Shown here piece by piece: positions 24,664-36,600 of a DNA stretch of 64,000 nucleotides; the stretch's first letter is position 1, and each line of letters opens with the position of its first letter. The notes below the pieces were generated by a model. That model worked only from the letters and a program-made list of their open reading frames with translations. It ran no database searches and was not told where the DNA came from. The DNA is from Globodera rostochiensis (taxonomy: Eukaryota; Nematoda; Chromadorea; Rhabditida; Heteroderidae): contig JAEVLN010000009.1 of the NCBI GenBank assembly GCA_018350325.1, forward strand, positions 703,388 to 767,387, written 5' to 3'. The position numbers and the translations under genes were made by a program.

Positions 24664-25270
24664 TAGGGCCTATTTTTTCCTGAACGCCCCTTACTCTAAA
24701 AAGTACGACGAAAATTATGTTTTTAGCTCACAGCGATCGTTTTTCATCGAGTTTAGCACCTATTTTTTAGCATTTATTTTTTAGGACCTAAAATAGGACC
24801 TATTCACCTATTTTGGGCTTTTTTTGCTCCCCAAAAATGAACTTTCAAAAATTCTGCCCTTCAACAAAAATTTTTAAAATTCTCCATATTTAAAAAAATT
24901 TTGACTGAATTGCTTTTGATTTAAATTGTTAACACAAAAATGAATTTTGATTAATAAATATCGCGAAAAAATTTTTGACCAGCTTTCACCCCTAATTTTA
25001 GCACTTTTTGGTACCTATTTTGCAATTTCAACACCTACCGTATTCTCTATTAGTAGCCCCGGGGCTTCTATTTTTCAAACCCCCCTCGAGGGGGGGCTAC
25101 AATTAGAGAGGTGGCTTCAAATGGAGAGGTGGCTACTAGTTTTCAATGTATTTTTTTTAATTATTTACATAATCGAATTTTTATATTTTGTTAACAACAA
25201 AAAGTATTTGGAATTGTGAATTTTGATAAAATAATAAATATTTGAATTCGCGTTCGGGATCCGGGCCCTA
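24664..25270. mobile_element. Candidate hAT-like element, about 607 bp
   Basis: The left end TAGGGCCTATTTTTTCC and right end GGATCCGGGCCCTA share an inverted TAGGGCC core. The interior reiterates ACCTATTTT words, as in the other elements. The flanking 8-mers (ATAATGAT and GTAATATT) match only partly, so target duplication is not shown. Confidence 0.45.
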
Positions 25271-25702
25271 GTAATATTTATGTAGATATAAAAAATGGGC
25301 ACATCCGGGCAAAACCGAAACATTTCCTACAAAATTATTCCAAAATATTCGATATGGCTCAGTGGTTGAACTGTGTTTCCTAAAACACTGATTCCGTATG
25401 AGAAAAAGTGCCAAATGTGAAAATATGCAAAAGAAAAGTTCCAAAAATGCCAATCAAAAAAGTTCAATAATTTACAACTATCGAAGAAATTAAATGCAAT
25501 TGCACATATCAAGATTTAACCATGTAAATAGATACTAATTTGTAAGTTAAAACCCCCCTAAAAGTAAATGCAAATTTTTTAAACCTTTTTTTAAATGAAT
25601 TATAAGACTCCAAATATCTGTGTCAGTGTTTTGCGAATATTATTATTAAAAAATAAATGAAAATTGATTTATGATTTAATAATATTTAAATATAAGTTTT
25701 GT

Positions 25703-26830
25703 TTAACGACGACCTAGCACGGAGGATGGATCAATTTTCTTTTTCCAGCGATTAATAGTCTTTGCACAAACGTTAAATTTTTTGCTTGCCGCATTTTCGA
25801 TTTCTTTAAATGAAAAAGATGGAAATTGTGAGCGAATTTTTGATTTCAATTTTGTGAAATTGTCGACAATTTTGCGCTTTTGCTTTTGTGAATAAGCGGG
25901 CGGCGTAGGCGCTTAATGACAAATGTGCAAAAGATTCATGTTATCTTTTTTTTAATTTTACTTTCAATTTTAATTTTAATTTGAATATAAATATGTAAAT
26001 AAAAGCATTAAAATTTCGCTTACCGGACATTCCCAAATCTCTCTTCCATTTATAAACAGTTACACGCGTTGTGCCCAACTTTCTCGCAATGGCATTTTCA
26101 ATCTGCTCCAATGTTTGATTACTTTCGCTGTTTATTATTCGTTCTTTTATTTTATTAAATTCGCTAATGAGACATTTCTTTTTGTCAATTTGTTCCATTT
26201 TCTTTTTGTTTTCTAAAAATTGAACAATTAAAGTTAATTACCTATTATTATTATTATTTCAATCTTTTGTTTATGACTTTTTTGCTGCTTTAAAGATTCT
26301 GCTGATGATGCGCTTGAAGAAGTCATAAAATCGGCTTCATACGAGTGACTGTCTAATTCCGAGCTTTCTTTTTGTTCGTCGGAATCAATTTCGAAATTTT
26401 CATCAGATATTTGAGCATTATTTTGAGTTTCTTCCGAATATTCGTTCAGAATTTGGTCTGAACCAAATGAAAATTGTTCTTGTTTTATTTTCTTTTTGAT
26501 AATTTCCGGTCGCTTTCCATCAATCAGTTTCTCGTCATCGAATGGTTCATCCTTTACAAATGCTTCTGGCTCTTTCTTTATTGCAAAATTTTCATTTTTC
26601 AATTCTTTTTTTACAAAAATATTTTCTGTCTTTCCATTTGAGTGAACTTTATCTGACGATTTGAATGTCGACGATTCATCAGTCCGCCAAAGTTCGTCAA
26701 AAAGTTCTTTTTTAATTTCTCCAGATCCAGCAGCATTCGTTCTCAATCGGCACAGGAAAACATAGAAAATAATAAAATTTATAAAATTGTGAGGCAACAT
26801 TAAATAAAAAATAAATGTTTTTTGTTGCAT
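25703..26830 (-). CDS. Two-module HTH protein with acidic Ser-rich N-terminus
   Basis: Exons: up to 26830-26242 (5' boundary uncertain), 26212-26024, 25911-25703, ending in TAA, with all joins in phase 1. Exon 1 codes for a long acidic/Lys-rich disordered region (for example KELFDELWRTDESSTF, MTSSSASSAES). Exon 2 gives one HTH unit (IARKLGTTRVTVYKWKRDLG). Exon 3 gives a second (ASKKFNVCAKTINRWKKKI) plus the tail DPSSVLGRR. Disordered acidic region plus tandem HTHs suggests a nuclear DNA-binding protein, possibly domesticated from a transposase; this is inference. The first Met is followed by a hydrophobic stretch that may be intron or untranslated sequence, so the true start could be nearer 26740. 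Confidence 0.55.
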
Positions 26831-28250
26831 ATTTTACGCTTAAATGACAAAAGATTTGCAGCGTTGTAAGTGCAATTATTTATTAGATCAATAAATTATT
26901 GTTTATTTATTATTTGTTTATGCATATCATGTGGTATTTATTAGCTTTTGCAGATGCAGCAATTTTTGCTGAAAGGGAAAAGAAAATTCTGATTTGATTA
27001 AAGCGAGTGACTTTTAGCAGATTAATAAATAAAAAAGCCTTGGGTCCTAAAAAAAGTGTAGAGTTAATTTTTATGTGTCTAACAAAAAAGCTTTTCGTAT
27101 ACTCGGCTTTTTCTCAAATAGGCGATCAATAACACTAAAACAGGCTTTCCGTCCGTACTTGAATGGCTGACATAATAACTAATATTAAACCTGAAATCAG
27201 CAGGGCTGGGCACGGCAACGAAATTTCTTAGACTAACCGCCCGTCCTCCAAACCTCATAACCGTTAACCGCCCGTAACCGTGACGTTTTAAAATTCCATA
27301 ACCGGTTACCCGTCCGCGGTTAGCTGCAGTTACCCGCATTATCACTATCCTAAGTTCGAAAAAGTGATTTTTCAAGGCACATTTTTTCTGATCATGTTAT
27401 ATCATATTTTTAAATTAAATAAAAAATTGATGTGTATTGTAACAAGTGATATGTAAATGTTTAGAATTTTATTTTTTTGGCAGAAATTTTTAAAAGTTGT
27501 AAGAATACTATAAAGGAGGGATTAAAATATAAATAAAAAATAAATAAAATGATTATTGCGGAAGGGGCTTGAACTTTAGACCAAATAGAAACAGTCTAAC
27601 CCAGGACCGCGGTTTACATTCGTGCACACGTCTGCCTTGTAATTATAAAATTAAACGCGTACTTAGGAAAGTAGGATGGATGACATTTCGCCGAGTGGAC
27701 ATTTTGCCGAGTTAGCCTAATCGGACATAAGCCAATTGGAACGTTTTGGGACTTTTTTCGATTTTTGTTATTAGACCTTCTGTCTGATTTTCGTTAGTGA
27801 CTTTTTGTCCGTGCGACCTTTATCTACCGTACGATCGGGGCGGCTTTATTTGTCATTTTAAGTCTTCCATCTTTTCGTAGAAAAATGCATTCTCCTCAGT
27901 TGGACTTTTGTCTTGATTATTTGGAAAGAATACCCCCCAAACCAAAACTTTCCCCACCCAAACTTAAATGTACGCAAAAATAGTGTAAATAAGCAATTTT
28001 GTGTTAAAATATTTTTCTTCAAAACTCTCAATTATTTAATTAAATAAAAATCAATGATTTAAAGTGTGTTCATGTGAACGGCGCCGGAAATCTGTTCTAT
28101 TTTGTTTATTTATGAGGAAAAACAAAAACATTATGTCAATAACTTGAGTAGCCGGAAGGCACTGACTTTTATAGTATTTAAGTAATATGTTTTCCATATA
28201 ATTTATGTTACTAATCATTTTAATATTAAAACATTTAAATAATTTAAAGT
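26831..28250. other. Intergenic DNA with a hAT-like 5' end
   Basis: No exon found. At about 27203 CAGGGCTGGGCACGGCAACG begins a patch rich in AACCGCCCGTAACCG words, similar in style to the hAT-like elements, but a matching right end was not found. At 27682-27730 there is GACATTTCGCCGAGTGGACA, which shares ACATTTCGCC with the minisatellite at 40.4-42.3 kb. Confidence 0.4.
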
Positions 28251-28307
28251 TGAAGCCCCGACATCGGGGTTGAGAATTGCGGGGTCGGGGTTTTTCGGGG
28301 GGTGGGA

Positions 28308-29157
<850 letters not shown>

Positions 29158-29460
29158 CTACCCAATCGGTCGGTTGGACTTTTTTAATTTCAAAAATTAT
29201 TCAAATTTATTAATAAAACAAATTTTTTCCGTCTCCATAAAAATCTCTGAATTTTTTACGAACTCTTTGCGATAAATTTTTGATATACAATTGGAGGGTT
29301 CGTCGGGAACATTTTTTTAGGTTTTTAACATTTTTGTTATGAAAATACTTGCCGCCTAAAAATGTCAATAAAAATCAAAAGGGCTGTCCTCAGCAAAATG
29401 AATTTTGTCACTCGATTTTTGAAATTGTTACAGAGTTTTCAACTTTAAAAAACCGCTACA

Positions 29461-30902
29461 ATGACTGTTCCCTACCGTATCATTTTTCTGATATTTCTTA
29501 CTGTAATTCCATTTGTTACCATCGCCTACCCTTCACCCGATGCCGACAATTCGTCTACAAATGATGCAACAGTTTACGTGTACTTCAAAGGAGTTGTGCA
29601 GGGTAGAAGGGAGAATGAAGTGGTAAAAAGTCAAATAAATTAAAATGCCTTTTTTAAAAATATATTTTGTTTACAAATTATTAATTTCTATAAAGTTTTA
29701 TGTTGATTCTACGATATCATAATCAAATTTAGAATGCTTGGAAAAAACAGATTTAAAATTCTAAAACGGTCGAATTTTTATATTTTCTATTTAAAATGCA
29801 AAATCTTAAGGTTGTGGACATTTTTTGCGGTCAGACTGGCAGAAATATTTCTTTTTACACTGGCGCAAGGGGACAATTCGAATTTCCCATTGATGAACAA
29901 TTTTTGCGATATTTCCGCGGTTGTACTGCTGAAGGTATCACAATTGGATTTTATAAGAAAGACACAAATGATGTAAGCAAATTTAATTAATTAGAGGGTT
30001 TAGTAATTAATAAGCTGACCGGGGGAACGCGGATTTAGAAGAAATAGTCCTAAGCACATTTTTGATAGGGTATGTTTTTTTTGAAAATTTTGATAAAACC
30101 ATAGGGAGTAGGAACCCTTTTCGTCAAAAATAAGTTAAATTGTATGGCGGAAACATGTTGGCCAAAAACAATGGTTCCTCCCCCTATTGTTTTGTCAAAT
30201 TTGCCATAAGAATTTTTCAAAAACGCGCTTTGCACCCACCCATTCTTAGCCTGAATGGAATTTGTTCATACCGGTAGCTTTTACTGTATTCGTATTAAAT
30301 AATAAATATTTGTCTCTATAATAATCACAAAACAAAATTATTTGATGATTTTGAAGATTAAAATCAAGTGTAAACTTACATTAAAATGAAATTAATAATT
30401 ATTATTTAAAATTAAAATCATACTATTAAATCATCTTCTGAAAAATTGAAAAAATGTATAATTAAATATATTAAATTCCTTTTTCAAGGCCCGTCAAAGC
30501 TGTCTTGGCTGTTTAGTTTCTCCAAGAGAAGCCCAAAATAAAAGAGTACTAAAGTGCTTCGTCAGTGTCCGCTACAGTTGGCTCAACTTTGGCGGAATAA
30601 GATTTACACAACAGTACAAAGACCATGTGAATGCCAATGCCGAACCCCAAAATGTGTTTAATGTGGATTTCGCCCACGGCGGAAGTGCCACAATCAATGG
30701 CAACGAAGTGCGGTGTACCGATCACTTCCCACTGCGTGACTACGGTCTCTATAATGAATATTTCGACAGTAAGTCTTGGGACGGGCTTCTTCGAGATCGG
30801 GACATAAAATTAAATATTGAAAAAAACGATTTAATATACAAAAAAAATGTTTATTTCTTCGACGAGCAAGGATCTTTAGATAACATTATGCGATTGGACT
30901 AA
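29461..30902 (+). CDS. Secreted protein A (245 residues)
   Basis: Three exons, 29461-29622, 29811-29972 and 30489-30902, all joined in phase 0 (54 + 54 + 137 codons). The signal peptide is MTVPYRIIFLIFLTVIPFVTIA, and the mature protein begins near YPSPDAD. An Asn-Ser-Ser/Asn-Asp segment is followed by VYVYFKGVVQG, then DIFCGQTGRN, GARGQFEFPI and RGCTAEGITIGFY. This beta-rich, Cys-containing pattern is reminiscent of transthyretin-like proteins but without a clear match. The C-terminal half has Cys-rich ARQSCLGCLVSPREAQ and EVRCTDHFPLRDYGLYNEYF. It is probably exported. The acceptor of exon 2 (cttaag) is weaker than the others. An intact near-identical inverted copy lies at 62340-63728. The 32.6-kb gene shares the N-terminal pattern. 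Confidence 0.75.
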
Positions 30903-32570
30903 TCTTTATAAAATTAAATAATAAAAATAAATATTACTTTAACATTTAAGGTGATGACGACTGAATGCTAATGAGTGAATCCGCCGCTTTTTAGAGTATT
31001 TTCTTTTTCAGTTACGGGCAGAAAGAAGTTGACAAGATTTTCTTTTTGCACCAAATCTAAAAAATAATTTAACAATTTTTTCTTGAATAAAATGATAACA
31101 AATTTGTTTGATGAATGCAGCATCTAACGTTAATCCTAAAATTGGAAATAATCACAAGCCGAAAAATGTTTAGTCTTGTTGGATTTAGCACAAAAAGTGG
31201 ATTAAATTCTTAAACGATTTTTGAGTCCTGAAAAATCAAAAAAGAAATATTCGCAAAAAAATATGGTCGTAAGCAATGTTTGTGGAACGCAGGCCACATT
31301 ATGAGAAAAGAATTTCACTGCGTTTTGCCAATGTTTGGCCAACCCAGCAAAAATGTTTTCCAACCCATCAAAAACTTAAATTCGACCATTTCAAACACCG
31401 GACCCCCGAATTCGAAGGTTTTTCGATTTCAAAATTTTTCGGAATCTTTTGGCTTCAAAACATTTCAAAAACGTAACATTGGCAAAATGTACAGTTGGCC
31501 AAACGTAGTATCATCACCCGTAGAAAATGTTCGGGACATGAAGAGAGAGAGAGAGAGAGAGAGCAGCAGACGACGAGTGAAGAAAAGAGTGTGCGTTGAG
31601 TGAAGAACTTATTGCATAGCAGACGCTGAAATCGGACCCAAAAATGGACGCACAGCATCTAACATTTGCATATGCTAAAAAATTTATTCTCCCTACGGCG
31701 AGGCTTTTTCTGACTATAATGTTCAAGAGGCACTTGTAGTGCCCTGCCACAGACAAAAGCTGTCAAAACATCTGTGGCAGGGACTAATTTTTGGATCAGC
31801 GCTGCCTGCTATTGGGCGGCGCTTAAATTTGTCTTACCAATAAGGTATTCGAGAGTCGTGGTGTTATTTCTCGGTCTCGTCTCTCGGGTTTCAATAAATT
31901 GCCTCGAAAGCCCTGCTTAACCACAACAATGGTGGTAAGCAATGTTTCGGGAAGTTGTATGCGGACACTGGAATCGGACCCAAGAATGCTACAGCATCTA
32001 ACATTTGGGCAGCGCGTATCGGCGTGTTTTTAAAACATTTATTTGTTAGTTTAAATGCGAATAATTTTTGGGTGTTTTGTATTAATAAAAAAAGGTTCGG
32101 GCAGGCAAGCAAAAAACTTGCCGCGCGACCCCCGGGATATTCTTCATATGAATAGCTTTTCTCAATTGGTTTACACCCCCTAATTTGAATTTAGTGACTG
32201 TTGGACTATTTTTGTTTAAGTTTTATTGACTAAAAATTATACCCCTAGCAGGGTTGCCGATCGAAACTCAGGGTTTTCAGACACGAAACTCGTCTCAAAA
32301 AATTTAGCCAAACTCGACTCGAAAATGTTGCCTCTCCTCAAAGTTGTATAGTTTTACATTTTATAATAATAAAATTTAAGATTCCCTGAAGCACGTTGAT
32401 AGAAATCGATAACAAAATATTAATAGCTTTACATATCGATAAAATCTATAAAACGTGTCTTTCACATGGCAAAATTTTTATATTTACAATTTTTTAGCTG
32501 TTAAAAATTTGACTATAAGCCATATTCATAATAATTAACGTGTTTGGTTGATGATTTAACTTTTGAAAAA
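30903..32570. other. Duplicated 3' flank and spacer
   Basis: 30903-31868 belongs to the inverted duplication and contains no separate gene that I can support. A 45-bp piece (GGAATCGGACCCAA...CAGCATCTAACATTTG) is present twice, at about 31630-31670 and 31968-32006. The sequence from 32225 begins CAGGGTTGCCGATCGAAAC and looks transposon-like, but without a second end. Confidence 0.4.
31742..31783. repeat. 12-bp perfect hairpin in the duplicated flank
   Basis: CCCTGCCACAGA pairs with TCTGTGGCAGGG around a 17-nt loop. The inverted copy near 61481-61515 keeps the CCACAGA/TCTGTGG stem while loop bases have changed. The loop also contains AAGCTGTCAAAA. Confidence 0.55.
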
Positions 32571-33588
32571 ATGCAAAGTCCGTTTGTTCTGCTACAGCTA
32601 TTGCTGTTACTGCTTCAAGTGCTGCCCGCTTTGTTTGCTGACAGAAAAGAAGTTTACTTCAACTTCACTGGAGCGGTCATTGGCGGCGTCACAAACGGCA
32701 ACGCGTACAATGTGAAGGTTGAGTGCAGTGTCTGTAAGAAGACCGTGCAGGAGATACTCACTGAAGCGGACGGTCGGTTCCGCTTCCGTCTGTTGCTAAA
32801 GAAGGGCTGCTACAGCGTTAAAATGCTTACCGTCACTGCCACCTCCCAAATGCCGCTGGGCGAAAAAATTCGGGTACAGTAAGTTACAGTAATCAGTTTG
32901 GCAAAATGTTTTTTGCTCTGAACAAAATTCGTAAAGAATTCCCAGGAACAGCTAACCCTAATCGAACATTAATGATACCGAGTTTTTATGAAAGCATTAA
33001 TATTTATACTATTCCTAGTAGAGATTGGACCGATCGAGATTCTCGATCAAAATCTCGATCGAACAATTTTTACCGAGATTTTTCGAGATTTTTTAAAGAT
33101 TTTTCAGTGATCTCGAACGAATCTCGGTCGGTCCGCAAGTCCGATCACTAATCCCGAGCTTGTTTAGTCCAACAGATGGGCGTTGGATAATCCAAATTCA
33201 AGCGCATTCTACGCATTTTTCATGGGCGAATTCGAGCCCAAAAATCGTTTGCTGTTTCTCCGCGGCTTATTCACCAGCGAATTGCCAAATTTGGGCGAAG
33301 GCATGGCATATGTGCTGAGGTAGTTTAGCCTCTTTTTTTAATAAATTTGCCCCATTTTATTTGAATTAATACTTTTTGGATGAGACTCAGTTTTTTAGGC
33401 TGACCAGTCAGGACGGTTCCATCATTTATGGCACAACAGAAACATGCAATGACAGCCGAACGGAATGGTCAAATAAAGATGAAGGGATCATTCTGAAGCT
33501 GAACAAAGACGGACTTGAATACGAACAAAACACTGCAAAACCCATAATGACGCTCAGGCTGTACAAAGTGATTGATAAGTTTAAATAG
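32571..33588 (+). CDS. Secreted protein B (214 residues), transthyretin-like N-terminal pattern
   Basis: Exons 32571-32873, 33168-33319 and 33399-33588 (645 nt; phases 0 and 2). The signal peptide has a poly-Leu core (LLQLLLLLLQVLPALFA). The mature part starts DRKEVYFNFTGAVIGG, then NVKVECSVCKKTVQE, ADGRFRFRLLLKKGCY and SVKMLTVTAT. This succession of beta strands, paired Cys and xDGxFxF motif resembles transthyretin-like (TTL) secreted proteins of nematodes and parallels secreted protein A. Exons 2-3 give AFYAFFMGEFEPKN and LTSQDGSIIYGTTETC, which I do not recognise. Intron 1 contains a small insertion with inverted ends (33019-33150). Extracellular location is likely; function unknown. Confidence 0.75.
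33011..33158. mobile_element. Small terminal-inverted-repeat element in intron 1 of secreted protein B
   Basis: Element 33019-33150, starting TAGAGATTGGACCGATCGAG and ending GCAAGTCCGATCACTA (inverted ends TAG(A/T)GAT(T/C)GGAC). The interior reiterates CGAGATT/AATCTCG words. Flanking 8-mers ATTCCTAG and ATCCCGAG match at 6 of 8 positions, compatible with an old 8-bp duplication. Similar TAGAGCCCGGAC...GAGATTCTCG sequences occur at 43733 and 50800. Confidence 0.55.
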
Positions 33589-33654
33589 GGACGTTTTTTC
33601 AAAAATGCCAAAAATTAAAATTCAAAATAAATTCCTTTATAATAATATTTTTAA

Positions 33655-36600
33655 ATGTTTTCTTTTGAAAATCAGAATATTATAGAAAATTGGTGAGTCA
33701 CATAAAAAAAAGTGAACTTATTAACGCGTTTTTTTAAAAGATAAACGCCAGTCAGTGTTCAATTTGCCAATATGTGTTCAGAAAGGGAGTTGAACCCGCA
33801 AAAAAACTGCACAACTGCGTGGCAAGTGAAGCATTAATTTTTGTGAAATGTCCATTATCCTTTTAGCATTATAATCATCGGATCTGCATAAAAAATTTGT
33901 AAGTTTTTATTTATTAAATAATATTCATTTATATACATACCTCCAAGGCTTAATCGTGGCGGCGATAATCGATTCAAATGTCCCGTTTGTCGTACGGACA
34001 TTGCGTACATCAAATGCGGTGAGAATGATGATCAGTCGCAGGACACTGCGGAGGTGGTGACGCACGAATTGGACGCCGAAGGCAACGTTCATGAAAAGCA
34101 CGTGGAATTCATCTCGAACACGGAGGAGTTGGAGCAGCAAATGCGGCAGTACGAGTCACACCAGTGCGAAACGGTCGGGTCGCTAAAAGGGTTGATGCTT
34201 ATAGGCTAATGTTAGCACACTGACTCATCCCTATGATGAGCGTTGTTCAGTCCATTTTATTTTCTTTATTCCTAATTTAAATGGAATAAAATTATTAAAA
34301 TTTGAAAAAATCTTTCTGAATGTTTATTTTAGAGTGTCGACCAAACCACACACTCCGATGGCAACGTAGCCTATTTTCAGGTGGGATTATTTGTGGAATG
34401 TGCACTAATAAGTTTATGTAAAACACTAAAAAATTTTAAGGTATTTAATAATTATTTTTAAACAGTAATTTTATAAAGATTACCATTAAAAATGGTTTTC
34501 TATTTTGTTCTATTAAGGAGCCAAATTTACCGTTGACGGAACTTTTCGCGTTCAATATTGTCCAACCTGTGCTTCAAAATGGCGGAGGTGAACGCCCCAA
34601 ATTTGTCTACGAATTTGCAACAAATTATAACGCACTGTAACAATTTTTTTTAAACTTTTTTTGTTGTAAAAAGCTTCTAAAACATGTTTTAGATAAATTA
34701 ACAAATTTTATTTTTATGAATGTTTTGATTAGTAATCCTTCCTATCCAAATTCATAAATTAAATGGCATAGGTCGAGACCAACTAAACTGATGCATGGCC
34801 AGACCATAAAAATTGTGAACAATTTGGACGAAATGGCGAAAGACATTTCAAATCATTTTGAGGATTCAGCGGATGACACGGAGGACGAAATGCTTCCGCC
34901 GGCCGAAGGGTCCTTTTTTAAAATAACAGCGCCCGTTGGCATTAAATTTATAACATTTTTATTTTACTAATTTTTATAACTCAAATTCTTTGACAAATAA
35001 TCAAATCCGGAAGAAAGTTGGTATATAATGGAATCTAAATCGCTTAAATGTTTATTAAACTCTTTCTTTTATTTATTTTTTGTGGACTCTACATATAACC
35101 CAGGGGTGTGCACGGATACTAATTTTAGTATCCCTATCCGTCCGTATCCGTGGCCTTCCAAAATCCCATATCCGGATATACAGCGGATATATCCGGATAA
35201 TGGATTTTTCATATCCGTATCCGTCCGTATTCGGATATATCCGCGGATATCCGAGCATACGACTGGCTATAACCCACATGCTAGAGAGCTAGCTGCTATC
35301 TTTCATTCGATTGCTGTTGTTCTTTTTTAGAAGCGATAATGACCCCGATTTACATGCTGTACGGTACATTCCCGATGTTGACAATCCGCCAAGCCCCCCG
35401 GGCAGTGATGAAATTGAGGCGGGCATTCGTGCACCAATTGAAACACCGGCAGAAAGGTTTTTTAATTTATTAATTCTTTGAATTATTCTTTAGGCCATCA
35501 GCGCTTAGGCTTATAATTAACTCCCATTTGGTATTTTCTGCAATTTTCCCAACACCTTGGCTCACTTTTTTCTGAATTTTACATTATTTATTATTACTCC
35601 CTCTATCCAATAAACATTTTCTGCCAAAAAAGGTAAGCATTTTGTCCAACGAATGGGTGGGTATTTAGAAGAATTTTATGTGGAAATTTCTATGAAAATC
35701 CAACAGCACAATTCAGAAGCGACACTGGCGATCAACAGCAACCATCAGCTGAATACGTCGAGGTGTGTTCTACAAATGTATTTTTAATTTAATTTAATTA
35801 TTATTTAAGGATATTCTGCGTGTTATGGAAGAGCCAAACAGAATGCAAAAACAGCAGGAAAAAATATGGGAACAAATTAAGCGAGAACGCGCCGCTGCAT
35901 CCGATCAGCGAAGCTCAGGCAAATTTACAAATTATTATCCATCACAAAACGTTTAAAAATCGCCTGCAGCAGCAGCAAGTCCCGTGCGCGACATTTCAAA
36001 CTCGGACACGGAGCCAGAACTTTTGGAAGCTTTGAGAGAAGTGCACAAGAGGGCCAGCGCTCAGCAGAAGCCATTTCGGGAGAGAGGCCACACGACGAGG
36101 CCACCACCACCAGCGCCGCCAGCATCACAAAGACGGCGGGCATCGGAGGACGCTGGCCACCAACTTTGGGAAGCTTTGGTTAATAATTGTGAACAGAACG
36201 ATGATAAAGTTGCTTCTGTAACAACAATGCCAAGAACAATGCCAATGCAACAAAAAAGAAATGAAATGGGTGAAGAAATCGTGAACCCTCCAGAAAATGA
36301 GGAGTCTGCCGGTCTCGGAACAGCAATTTACAATTTTCTGAATGATTTGAAACGCATTTATGCCGGAGGATCGACGCAACCAACACAGAATGTTTCATCA
36401 GAATCGGTATGCCAAAGTGAATTTGAAAAAAAAAAAAAAATCGTTTTTAAACATTTACTTATAGGCTCAATCAACGACGGGGAAAAAGTTTGGATTTTCA
36501 ATAAAAATTTTGCCCAAATTGGCGGATAAAAAGGAATATTACAAAGTTGATGTTCAATGCAGCTACGAAAAGTTTGCCATTTCAGTAAAAGTTGATGGAA

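Larger units (their letters stand above)
29348..31868 (+). repeat. Left arm of a 2.5-kb inverted duplication
   Basis: This segment recurs in reverse complement at 61369-63842. The copy includes the whole secreted-protein gene, both introns, the 3' flank, a GA-microsatellite (31545-31562) and a 12-bp hairpin (31742-31783). Similarity fades near 31868 and 61369 and, on the outer side, near 29348 and 63842. Confidence 0.9.

Noticed and set aside
27203..27350. hAT-like left end CAGGGCTGGGCACGG
   Set aside because: No matching right end or direct repeat found.
31276..31756. Short open frames in the duplicated flank, on both strands
   Set aside because: Although conserved in the inverted copy, conservation is uniform across non-coding sequence and frames are not preserved preferentially.
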